Source: Methanobacterium sp.
Lineage (GTDB): Archaea; Methanobacteriota; Methanobacteria; Methanobacteriales; Methanobacteriaceae
Assembly: GCA_021372715.1 (NCBI GenBank)
Contig: JAJFTX010000183.1
Location: forward strand, 1-6,402
Direction of reading: 5' to 3'
DNA: 6,402 nucleotides
In this document: positions 1 to 6,083 of the stretch, piece after piece
Layout of the letters: each line of letters begins with the position of its first letter
Position numbering within the stretch: the first letter of the stretch is position 1
Notes under the pieces: model-generated
The model's input: the letters and a program-made list of their open reading frames with translations, nothing else
Database searches by the model: none
What the model was told of the DNA's origin: nothing
Program-made: the position numbers and the translations under genes

Positions 1-2873
1 GGGAATGCGTATTTCAGGCTGTTGGAGACTAGTTCGGTGATTAGTAATCCCAGGGGTATGGCTGTTTCTATGTTGAGGAAGATTTCTTCCACATTCAATT
101 GGGAATTGATGTTGGCTCCGGCTCCATAGGAATGGAATAAATTAGAAATTAGGTTCCTTATGTAATCGGCGAAGTTGATATGGCTTAGATCTTTGCTTTG
201 ATAGATCATTTCATGGATCATGGCCATGGATAAGACCCGGTTTTGGCTTTCCTTTAGTACGTTAACTGCGGTGGCATCTTCACTCACATAATCTTCCTGT
301 AAATCCAATAAACTGGAGATTATTTGTAAGTTATTTTTCACCCGATGATGTATTTCCTTCAGGAGAACCTCCTTCTCTTTTAAAGATTCTTTAATATGTT
401 CCTCTGAATACATTCTAGTTATAACCGTACCGGTTTCCATACCTATTGCTTCTATTATTTCTTTCTCCAGGTCACTGAAATGATGTTTTTGACTGCTGGA
501 CACGTTGATGGATCCTATTACTTCTCCTTTAGAATAAAGAGGTACTATAGCGACTGAATTAAAACCAGTTTTGGAAATAGTCGCTGTTTTTGAAATCTCA
601 TAATATAGTGGTTTTTTATATGTATAAACCTTAGAATATGTTGGTATTTCATCTAGACTTATTCTATCATATTTTTCAATGAATTCATCTGGATAATTTT
701 CATGATAAACCAATTTAGCAAATTCTTTATTTTCCTCCAGTAAATAGATACATCCACCATCATAGCCCATCATATCCCGAGTTGATTTTAAAATATCTTT
801 AAATAGAATGTTAAGGTCAGCTGCATGGTTAGCTGTGTTGATAATTTGATTTAGAATACTGAGTTTTTTCAAATGATCCTTAGTCTCTTCTTCAGACTTT
901 TTTCGTTCCTCTATATCACTGGCAATTATTAAAATAGAATTAGGCTCCCCATTCTTGTTTATGATGGTTAACTGAGTGTACACCCAACGAATTTTTCCAT
1001 CTTTATCGTAAATTCTGATTTCATAAGGAGCTACATATCCCTCTTTTAGTAATTGTGAAAACATTCTTCCATTTAATTCTAAATCATCTTCAGGGAAAAT
1101 TTCTAATTCTGTGAAATGTTTTCCCACAAATTCATCTCTAGATAAACCACTAATGAACTCCCCGGCAGCATTAACATCTAAAATAAAACCATCCAAACTC
1201 AAAAGTATAGTATAATCTGGATCTGATTCAAAAAGAGTCCTATATTTTTCCTCACTTTCTTTAAGTGCTTCTTCAACTTTCGCACGGATGATTGCTTCAC
1301 CAATTCGCCCCATAATAGATTCTAATGCTTTTTTATTTTGTTTTGAGATTTCTTCTAGTGTATGAGATGCTAGATTAAGATTTGCAATTACTTCTCCCTT
1401 ATATTTTATGGGAAGTAACGCAACTCCATGAATGTCTTCCTTAATCCGATCTTTTGGAAGAGATATATTCAGTTTTTCATACTGCGTATAAATCGGTCGA
1501 CCTTCCATTATCATACGTGCACTAGCTGAATGGGCATTATAATGTCCAGCACTGCTAATAAAACTATCAGACAGGCCAGATTTTACTATTAAATCCAGAT
1601 CTCCAGAATAATCATCAACTAGATAGATACCTCCACTATCCATCCCGGAGATATTTATAACCGCATCTAAGCAAATATTCAATACTTCTATTAGATGGTT
1701 TGATCTACTTAGTTTAAATGCTAATTCCTTCTCTATTTTAAGAATTTTTTCACTTTCTTTCAGAGCTTCTTCGGTTTTTTTCCGGTCTGTGATGTCATGG
1801 AATATTTCAAGTTTAGATATGCTACCATTTGGATTTTTAAGAGGTATATCAAAGAGTTCATAGGTTTTACCTACCTTTTTTGAAGTCCATTCCCAGTGTA
1901 TAGTTTTCCCACTGAAAACTTCATCATTTTTACACCAAGGACAAACATCATCACGATCATGAAGATATTCATAACATTTTTGCCCTTTAAACAATCCAAA
2001 CTCCTTCTCTATTGAAGGATTAACATATTCAATATCATAATCTTTATTTACGATGTATACACCATCTAACATTGAATCTAAAATGTTTTTAAGTTTGTTA
2101 CGTTCATTTTGAAGCAAGAATGTAGTTTTTTTATTCTCGGTGATATCTTCGATGATAATCAGAATTGAATCAATTTGATCATCCTTCATTATGGGAGTGA
2201 AAATGCTTTTCAGCAACTTTTTTTGATGGTTAATGGTAATCTGACAAGTATATGGTTCAATTTCTTCGTTAGTTATAATGCTTTTTAACCTTCTCTCATG
2301 GTCCTTTCTATCTTCTAATGGAAAAATACCCACTTCAAACGGGTTTTTACCTATTATCTTTTCTTTATTTAGACCGGTTAAATTATTTACCATATCATTA
2401 GCATCTAAAATCAGACCTTCACTGCTTAAAGTGATGGTGCATAAAGGATTCTTATTGAAAAGTGTCTTATATTTTTCTTCACTTTCTCTCAATTTAGTTT
2501 CCATTTGAAATTTGTAAAGGGCCAATTCGATGGTATTCTTTAATTCCACATTATTAACTGGTTTTATTAAATATCCGTAGGGGGATGTGAGTTTAGCCCT
2601 TTTTACTGTACTTTCTTCAGGATGAGCAGTTAAATATACCACCGGTATGTTGAAATCATCATGAATCTTCAAAGCAGCCTCAATCCCATCCATATCGCCC
2701 TTGAGAATTATATCCATTAAAACTAGATCAGGTTTAAGTTCAGCTACCTTTTCCAGAGCATCTTCTCCAGTGGAAGCTATTCCTACCACATTATAACCAA
2801 TAGATTTTAAAGATTGCTGGAAATTCATGGCCTCTATGGCTTCATCTTCCACAATCAGAATTTTACAATTCAA
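1..2873 (-). CDS. Hybrid sensor histidine kinase (REC-PAS-PAS-GAF-PAS-GAF-HisKA_2), C-terminus beyond window
   Basis: Cytoplasmic two-component signalling protein; 957 codons are visible and the frame is open to base 1. The receiver domain (residues 1-120) has the acidic pair E9/D10, phosphoacceptor D54 (LMDIIL), T82 and K104 (IKP). Then follow PAS1 (about 132-248), PAS2 (251-372, with C300, C311 and C314), GAF1 (377-533), PAS3 (539-661) and GAF2 (668-825). The HisKA_2 dimerisation region begins near 825, with the H-box EIHHRVKNNLQ and probable phospho-histidine H843. The ATPase N-box ELVSNSLKYAFP (N951) lies at the window edge; the later ATP-binding motifs are outside. No membrane segment is seen, so the signal is probably sensed inside the cell. 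Family knowledge: HisKA_2 kinases with PAS/GAF sensors are common in methanogens; the ligand here is unknown. The start is uncertain: TTG at 2873 has GGGTGA five bases upstream, while GTG at 2882 would add three residues and suit a leaderless transcript. The domain call is firm; the start is not. Confidence 0.93.
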   Translation of the reverse strand, partial: MNCKILIVEDEAIEAMNFQQSLKSIGYNVVGIASTGEDALEKVAELKPDLVLMDIILKGDMDGIEAALKIHDDFNIPVVYLTAHPEESTVKRAKLTSPYGYLIKPVNNVELKNTIELALYKFQMETKLRESEEKYKTLFNKNPLCTITLSSEGLILDANDMVNNLTGLNKEKIIGKNPFEVGIFPLEDRKDHERRLKSIITNEEIEPYTCQITINHQKKLLKSIFTPIMKDDQIDSILIIIEDITENKKTTFLLQNERNKLKNILDSMLDGVYIVNKDYDIEYVNPSIEKEFGLFKGQKCYEYLHDRDDVCPWCKNDEVFSGKTIHWEWTSKKVGKTYELFDIPLKNPNGSISKLEIFHDITDRKKTEEALKESEKILKIEKELAFKLSRSNHLIEVLNICLDAVINISGMDSGGIYLVDDYSGDLDLIVKSGLSDSFISSAGHYNAHSASARMIMEGRPIYTQYEKLNISLPKDRIKEDIHGVALLPIKYKGEVIANLNLASHTLEEISKQNKKALESIMGRIGEAIIRAKVEEALKESEEKYRTLFESDPDYTILLSLDGFILDVNAAGEFISGLSRDEFVGKHFTELEIFPEDDLELNGRMFSQLLKEGYVAPYEIRIYDKDGKIRWVYTQLTIINKNGEPNSILIIASDIEERKKSEEETKDHLKKLSILNQIINTANHAADLNILFKDILKSTRDMMGYDGGCIYLLEENKEFAKLVYHENYPDEFIEKYDRISLDEIPTYSKVYTYKKPLYYEISKTATISKTGFNSVAIVPLYSKGEVIGSINVSSSQKHHFSDLEKEIIEAIGMETGTVITRMYSEEHIKESLKEKEVLLKEIHHRVKNNLQIISSLLDLQEDYVSEDATAVNVLKESQNRVLSMAMIHEMIYQSKDLSHINFADYIRNLISNLFHSYGAGANINSQLNVEEIFLNIETAIPLGLLITELVSNSLKYAF

Positions 2874-2878
2874 ACCAT

Positions 2879-2884
2879 TCACCC
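2879..2884 (-). promoter_or_regulatory. Shine-Dalgarno site for the TTG start of the sensor kinase
   Basis: GGGTGA on the minus strand lies five bases before the TTG at 2873 and matches the archaeal anti-Shine-Dalgarno sequence. It overlaps the alternative GTG start (2882-2880), so the two start choices exclude each other. This site is the reason TTG was preferred. Confidence 0.45.
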
Positions 2885-2901
2885 AAAAATAATATCTATT
2901 T

Positions 2902-2909
2902 TTTATATA
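2902..2909 (-). promoter_or_regulatory. TATA box of the sensor kinase gene
   Basis: TATATAAA on the minus strand, 28 bases before the TTG start and 19 before the GTG. With the usual archaeal spacing of about 22-27 bases from TATA box to transcription start, the transcript would begin near 2875-2882. That gives a leaderless or very short-leader mRNA. It also implies that the kinase is transcribed separately from the permease upstream. Confidence 0.45.
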
Positions 2910-3101
2910 GATAATTACTTTGTTAAATAATGATTAGATAAAAGCATTGAATTTAAACACTATGTTAAATGAAGGCTAAAGTTTAATATGTGGGTTTAAA
3001 AGGTGATATGATGATTAATTTATTCATTAAATTTTTAAGTTTCTATACAAAAATTCATCATAATAGTAAATCAGTATAATTTATTTTATATTTCATTTCA
3101 A

Positions 3102-3129
3102 AATATTATTAGGTTTTTTAATTAATATT
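3102..3129 (-). terminator. Possible terminator of the permease gene
   Basis: AATATTA and TAATATT form a 7-bp inverted repeat with a 14-base loop, nine bases past the permease stop codon. The stem is all A/T and only a short T run follows on the minus strand, so this is weak. Archaeal termination usually depends on T tracts rather than on stable hairpins. Confidence 0.2.
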
Positions 3130-3137
3130 TCTATTTT

Positions 3138-4412
3138 TTAATTTCTCTGAGTATATTGTCTATAAATCCATTCAATGAGGAATGAAGCGAATATTACCGT
3201 CACTAGTGTGATTAAAGTTATTGGTGAATTGAATATCTCATAATATACTAGGACACTGAATGAGAAGATGCATCCGATGATTGCTAATATGATTATGTAT
3301 TTATTTGCTTTAGTCTTTTTATAGATTTTTAGATGTGCAATATTAACCCCTGCATATATCAGGAGAAATGCTGCGCTGCCCATCATAGCCACGCTTCCCA
3401 GATCTAAAAAAACCGTGATGATGATCACCAAGAGGCTGGTTATAAATAGACCTTCTTTACTGTTGTGCCAGGTGTTTCGATTGAATAATTTTGGTAGTTC
3501 TCCTTTTTTAGCCATCAAATAACTGACATTGGCCCCGCCGAACAGTGTGGCGTTTATGGCGGATGCTGTTGAAAATAGAGCTCCAATAGCGATTATAGTA
3601 AATCCTATAGATCCGGCAAAGGGTTCTGCAGCTGCGGCAAGAGCATAATCGGCAGCACGCGTTATCTCAGTAATGGATAGGTTACCCACTAAAACTATAG
3701 AGACAAAAATATAAATCAGGATAGTTAAGAACACCGCTATATATAATGCTCGGGGTATATTTTTTTGGGGCTGATCTATATCTTCTGCAGTGTTGGTGAT
3801 TAAGCCAAATCCTTCATAACCGATGAATAATATACAAGCCCCTATAATCACATTAGACACATGGGATATTTGAGAAATTATCAATAATGATGGTTTAATA
3901 AAGAATAGACCTACACAGGCAAATCCTAAAAGTATAACTAATTTAACAGTTACTATTAAGATTTCAAATCTCCCCACGCTTTTGGCTCCGAAAACGTTTA
4001 TTAAAGTGAATAACAGGATCACAGCCACTGCAAAAACAGTCACTCCTATCCCTGCTATTTGTGGGGGTAAAAATGTAGCAGCATAGTTTCCAAACCCCTC
4101 CGCATATACCGCCAGAGCAAAAACATAACCAAACCATAATAAAAAATTAAACCCCCCACTTAAAATTCCATCACCAAATCCCCTGATAAGAAATTCAACC
4201 GCCCCACCAGCAGATGGATATTTGGTACCCAATTTAGCATAGGAATAAGTACTAAGCAGAGCAATTACACCACCAAAAATAAATGATATATAAACAACGT
4301 TACCCGAAATCTCAGTAACTAAACCCAAAATAGAGAAAATACCAGCACCGATCATGCCACCAATTCCAATGGCAATAGCCGATATTAAACCTATAGATTT
4401 ATTTTGATACAT
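3138..4412 (-). CDS. APC-family amino acid permease
   Basis: Integral membrane transporter of the amino acid-polyamine-organocation superfamily (COG0531 type), expected to move an amino acid or related amine by proton- or sodium-coupled symport or by exchange. The 424 residues contain about 12 hydrophobic segments, a normal family length. Visible hallmarks are the broken TM1 substrate loop GGMIGAGIF (18-26), YPSAGG after TM2 (65-70), the TM6 block GYEGFG (198-203) followed by AED (209-211) and the loop PQKNIPRAL (215-223), and the TM8 region with FSTASAINAT (280-289) leading into LMAKKGELP (299-307). Substrate cannot be read from sequence. The ATG at 4412 has no Shine-Dalgarno site; a TATA-like sequence about 25 bases upstream suggests a leaderless transcript. 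The zinc-ribbon gene diverges from it across a 256-base region. The sensor kinase lies downstream on the same strand, but 264 bases away with its own promoter, so a functional link is not shown. Confidence 0.93.
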   Translation of the reverse strand: MYQNKSIGLISAIAIGIGGMIGAGIFSILGLVTEISGNVVYISFIFGGVIALLSTYSYAKLGTKYPSAGGAVEFLIRGFGDGILSGGFNFLLWFGYVFALAVYAEGFGNYAATFLPPQIAGIGVTVFAVAVILLFTLINVFGAKSVGRFEILIVTVKLVILLGFACVGLFFIKPSLLIISQISHVSNVIIGACILFIGYEGFGLITNTAEDIDQPQKNIPRALYIAVFLTILIYIFVSIVLVGNLSITEITRAADYALAAAAEPFAGSIGFTIIAIGALFSTASAINATLFGGANVSYLMAKKGELPKLFNRNTWHNSKEGLFITSLLVIIITVFLDLGSVAMMGSAAFLLIYAGVNIAHLKIYKKTKANKYIIILAIIGCIFSFSVLVYYEIFNSPITLITLVTVIFASFLIEWIYRQYTQRN

Positions 4413-4432
4413 GAATAATCTGATTTAAATTA

Positions 4433-4440
4433 TTAATAAA
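4433..4440 (-). promoter_or_regulatory. Candidate TATA box for leaderless permease transcript
   Basis: TTTATTAA on the minus strand is centred about 25 bases before the permease ATG, which would place transcription start at or next to the start codon. This fits the missing Shine-Dalgarno site. An alternative is the symmetric TTTATAAA at 4505-4512, which would give a leader of about 70 bases. AT-richness makes both calls tentative. Confidence 0.3.
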
Positions 4441-4584
4441 CAAGTTTAAAACATTTATCAATACACAAAATCTAAACGAACTGAATCATTATTTTATTTT
4501 CGGATTTATAAAAAAACAATATAACTTTGAATATTACAATTAAGGATAATCATCAATTTCAAATTGTATAATTCTGATAAATGA

Positions 4585-4592
4585 TTTATATA
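4585..4592 (+). promoter_or_regulatory. Candidate TATA box for the zinc-ribbon gene
   Basis: TTTATATA matches the typical methanogen TATA box and would start transcription near 4615, leaving a leader of about 50 bases before the TTG at 4669. A second TATA-like stretch (TATATAA, 4645-4651) lies too close to the ribosome binding site to serve that start. It would fit only a leaderless start at TTG 4678. Confidence 0.4.
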
Positions 4593-4658
4593 CAATCTCA
4601 CTAAGTATAGTCAAATTTTAATATTTCGTATAGATAATCATGGATATATAATATAGAA

Positions 4659-4662
4659 GGTG
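4659..4662 (+). promoter_or_regulatory. Shine-Dalgarno site of the zinc-ribbon ORF
   Basis: GGTG (in GAAGGTG) lies six bases before the TTG at 4669. It is the reason to prefer this TTG over the in-frame TTG at 4678, which would have a 15-base spacer. Confidence 0.45.
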
Positions 4663-4668
4663 TTTTGG

Positions 4669-4791
4669 TTGTTATTATTGAAGTGTGATTTATGTGGAAA
4701 GGAATTTGAGTTAGAAGATGGAGAAAATCCTTCAAATTTTCAATGTGAATGTGGTGGAAGCTTATCTCCGGAAATTGAAAAATTAAGATAA
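4669..4791 (+). CDS. Small zinc-ribbon protein (40 aa), probably the N-terminal half of a double zinc-ribbon protein
   Basis: A short cytoplasmic protein that is essentially one zinc ribbon. CDLCG comes near the N-terminus and CECGG sixteen residues after the first knuckle, giving a Cx2C-x16-CxC zinc site around an acidic, Asn/Glu-rich loop. Small ribbons of this kind occur in Methanobacteriales, alone or fused to other domains; the role is unknown (nucleic acid or protein contact is plausible). The start is TTG, chosen for the GGTG site six bases upstream; there is no ATG. The TAA at 4789 is followed at once by a second ribbon coded in the -1 frame without its own start, so this ORF may be the front of a 69-residue protein interrupted by one missing base. 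It is a small gene with an unusual start, but the paired-Cys pattern is clear. Confidence 0.6.
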   Translation: MLLLKCDLCGKEFELEDGENPSNFQCECGGSLSPEIEKLR

Positions 4792-4877
4792 AACGAGAAG
4801 CAGAAATCTGTAAAAATTGTGGAAATAAGTTACCTGTAAATTCCCAAATATGCCTAAAATGCGGATTCCATGTATAA
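4792..4877 (+). pseudogene. Second zinc ribbon in the -1 frame, no start codon (detached C-terminal half)
   Basis: The frame ending at the TAA 4875-4877 encodes REAEICKNCGNKL and then a second CLKCGF knuckle: a Cx2C-x10-Cx2C ribbon of the zinc_ribbon_2 (PF13240-like) pattern at the protein's C-terminus. This frame opens only at 4779 and contains no ATG, GTG or TTG before the ribbon, so it cannot easily be translated alone. Adding one A to the A5 run at 4778-4782 would join it in frame to the upstream ribbon. It may be a real frameshift, a programmed -1 event, or a sequence error. Confidence 0.55.
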
Positions 4878-5060
4878 TTTAATTAAAATTTCTCTTCCAT
4901 CCTAAGAAGATCTAAATTATCATTCCAGTTTAAGATAATTGATTTGATCAATTCGTTTTTGATTAAAGGTAATAAGTGCTAAGATATTAAATCTTTTAAA
5001 ATAATCTAATGCTTTCATTATGATCTATTCTGTTTTAAAGAATCATTTGATGTAAATTAA

Positions 5061-5082
5061 ATTTTTTTTACCTATTTTTTTA
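5061..5082 (+). terminator. Oligo-T terminator region after the zinc-ribbon gene
   Basis: Two runs of seven to eight T separated by a few bases (ATTTTTTTTACC, then TATTTTTTTAC), with further T-rich sequence beyond. Archaeal RNA polymerase terminates on such T tracts without needing a hairpin. The tract lies nearly 190 bases after the second ribbon's stop codon. Confidence 0.4.
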
Positions 5083-5167
5083 CTCTTGGTTTATTATCTA
5101 TTTCGCTGTGTTAATTTTTATTTATTCTATAATTGTTCTTTTTTATTGCTTATTCAACCATTTTTTA

Positions 5168-5183
5168 ACAAAATATTTATGTT
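5168..5183 (+). promoter_or_regulatory. Candidate BRE/TATA element for the surface-protein gene
   Basis: ACAAAATATTTATGTT resembles the methanogen arrangement of an A-rich BRE followed by a TATA box. Transcription would start near 5205 and give a leader of about 155 bases. The AAATATAAAA just before the ribosome binding site is too close to serve as the promoter for this start. Several other AT-rich stretches could be the real promoter. Confidence 0.3.
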
Positions 5184-5344
5184 ATATTGTACCATAATTC
5201 TTATAATGTATTTAACATTTGATTATTCGATCACATACCAGATTTATCAATGAATATTCAATAATAAGTAATATTCAGAGTAATGCAGTTTTCAGGGACC
5301 ATAAACAGGACTTTACAACATTGAATAAATATAAAAAAGATAAA

Positions 5345-5353
5345 AGGAGGTGA
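5345..5353 (+). promoter_or_regulatory. Near-perfect Shine-Dalgarno site of the surface-protein gene
   Basis: AGGAGGTGA is a nine-base complement of the archaeal 16S 3' end, placed six bases before the ATG at 5360. It is by far the strongest ribosome binding site in the window, fixes this start, and suggests high translation. Confidence 0.9.
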
Positions 5354-5359
5354 AAAGAC

Positions 5360-6001
5360 ATGCGAAAACTAGCTACTATATTTTTACTCATGATCACTTT
5401 TAGTATGGTCTTTGCTGGAGCAGTCTTTGCTCAAGAACCCGCCACAGTGGATGTAGCTGTGGTTGATGAAAATGGCAATCCCGTTGATATCACCTGTAAT
5501 GGTACAGATGTAGCCGTCGTTATAAACGCATCATCTGAGGTTAATCTATACAACCCATTTGTGAACGTCACAGTTGATCCAGATACTGGTTTAGAATTCA
5601 CACCAGAAGATGCTGTTATGTTCTTTAACGGAGTTCCATACACCAACGAAAACTTAGACTTCTTCTACTGGAGCGATTCCTGGCAGAGCTGGGTCTGGTG
5701 GATCGGATGGGTGGATGATATGGATGCAAACGACTTTGCTCAACTCATAGTACCCGCGAAAGTCACTGCTATCGGACCAATAACCGTCAATGGTGATTTC
5801 TTTTATGAATCCATTGAAATGCAGGATTATGTGATGATAGATTCAGATTCATACACTATCTTCTCAGTACCCTGCAATCACTGCCATGGTCATCCCTGCG
5901 GTGCTACCGTGCCTATGCAAGCCACCGGTTCTCCATTAGCTGTAGCAGCTCTTGGATTACTCAGCATAATCGGCGGAGCAGTCTACGGTAAACTCCGATA
6001 A
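5360..6001 (+). CDS. Secreted, C-terminally membrane-anchored surface protein (DUF11-like domain)
   Basis: The 213 residues start with a Sec signal peptide: basic MRK, a hydrophobic core, and likely cleavage after A24 (VFA|QEP). The mature part (25-170) is acidic and beta-rich. It carries three possible N-glycosylation sequons (N47, N56, N69), a Trp-rich stretch (W104-W117) and the block WWIGW followed by AQLIVPAKVTAIGPITVNG. These resemble the end of DUF11 repeats found in archaeal surface and adhesin-like proteins; this is inference by pattern. A Cys/His cluster CNHCHGHPC (172-180) precedes PMQATGSP (185-192), a membrane segment (about 191-210) and the basic tail KLR. That layout recalls cell-wall or membrane sorting signals and matches C-termini I recall from Methanobacteriales adhesin-like proteins. 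It probably sits on the outer face of the membrane or wall. Function is unknown. An excellent ribosome binding site suggests an abundant protein, apparently transcribed alone. Confidence 0.9.
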   Translation: MRKLATIFLLMITFSMVFAGAVFAQEPATVDVAVVDENGNPVDITCNGTDVAVVINASSEVNLYNPFVNVTVDPDTGLEFTPEDAVMFFNGVPYTNENLDFFYWSDSWQSWVWWIGWVDDMDANDFAQLIVPAKVTAIGPITVNGDFFYESIEMQDYVMIDSDSYTIFSVPCNHCHGHPCGATVPMQATGSPLAVAALGLLSIIGGAVYGKLR

Positions 6002-6006
6002 ACTAC

Positions 6007-6031
6007 TTTTTTTACTATTTTTTTATATTTT
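6007..6031 (+). terminator. Oligo-T terminator of the surface-protein gene
   Basis: Two runs of seven T (6007-6013 and 6018-6024) and a shorter one (6028-6031) begin five bases after the stop codon, with no G/C-rich hairpin. This is a typical archaeal T-tract terminator, in the gap between two convergent genes. Confidence 0.65.
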
Positions 6032-6083
6032 CTTAAATGGAAATAAGAAAAATTCTGGATTTATTTGATGTTAATATATTTTT

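Larger units (their letters stand above)
2885..3137. other. AT-rich intergenic spacer between permease and kinase
   Basis: This holds the kinase TATA box, two direct copies of TGTTAAAT (2921-2928 and 2963-2970), a 7-bp AT-only inverted repeat just past the permease stop, and a 22-codon plus-strand reading frame at 3011-3079 with an upstream GGTGA. No RNA gene or conserved protein is recognisable. The microORF is discussed as a finding and is not called as a gene. Confidence 0.6.
4878..5344. other. Long AT-rich intergenic region and leader of the surface-protein gene
   Basis: No reading frame, tRNA or repeat array is supported in this stretch of nearly 470 bases. It does contain small inverted repeats (ATTGAT-TTG-ATCAAT around 4937-4951; AAGAT-ATTAA-ATCTT around 4981-4995), T-rich tracts suited to termination (5061-5170), a possible BRE/TATA at 5168-5183, a perfect 10-bp palindrome TGAATATTCA (5251-5260) and a second copy of AATATTCA at 5270-5277. 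The last two lie in the presumed leader or operator region of the downstream surface-protein gene. Confidence 0.6.

Noticed and set aside
2278..2508. 76-codon plus-strand reading frame
   Set aside because: It lies wholly within the PAS1 coding region on the other strand, has no Shine-Dalgarno site and is low-complexity Ser/Leu/Phe; a shadow of the kinase gene.
2921..2970. Direct repeat TGTTAAAT upstream of the kinase TATA box
   Set aside because: Eight A/T-dominated bases repeated once are expected by chance here; not enough to call an operator.
3008..3014. ATGATGA resembling a C box of a C/D-box guide RNA
   Set aside because: No CTGA D box and no C'/D' pair follow at the right distance.
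4545..4641. Direct repeat GATAATCAT (4545-4553 and 4633-4641) upstream of the zinc-ribbon gene
   Set aside because: Only nine bases in very AT-rich DNA, 88 bases apart and not symmetric with respect to a promoter; chance is a sufficient explanation.
5222..5240. ATTCGATC resembling a tRNA T-loop
   Set aside because: No paired T-stem, anticodon arm or acceptor stem can be formed around it; the region is too AT-rich for a tRNA.
5431..5646. 71-codon minus-strand reading frame rich in Ser/Thr/Val
   Set aside because: It is antisense to the surface-protein gene, whose signal peptide, anchor and ribosome binding site make the plus strand clearly the coding one.
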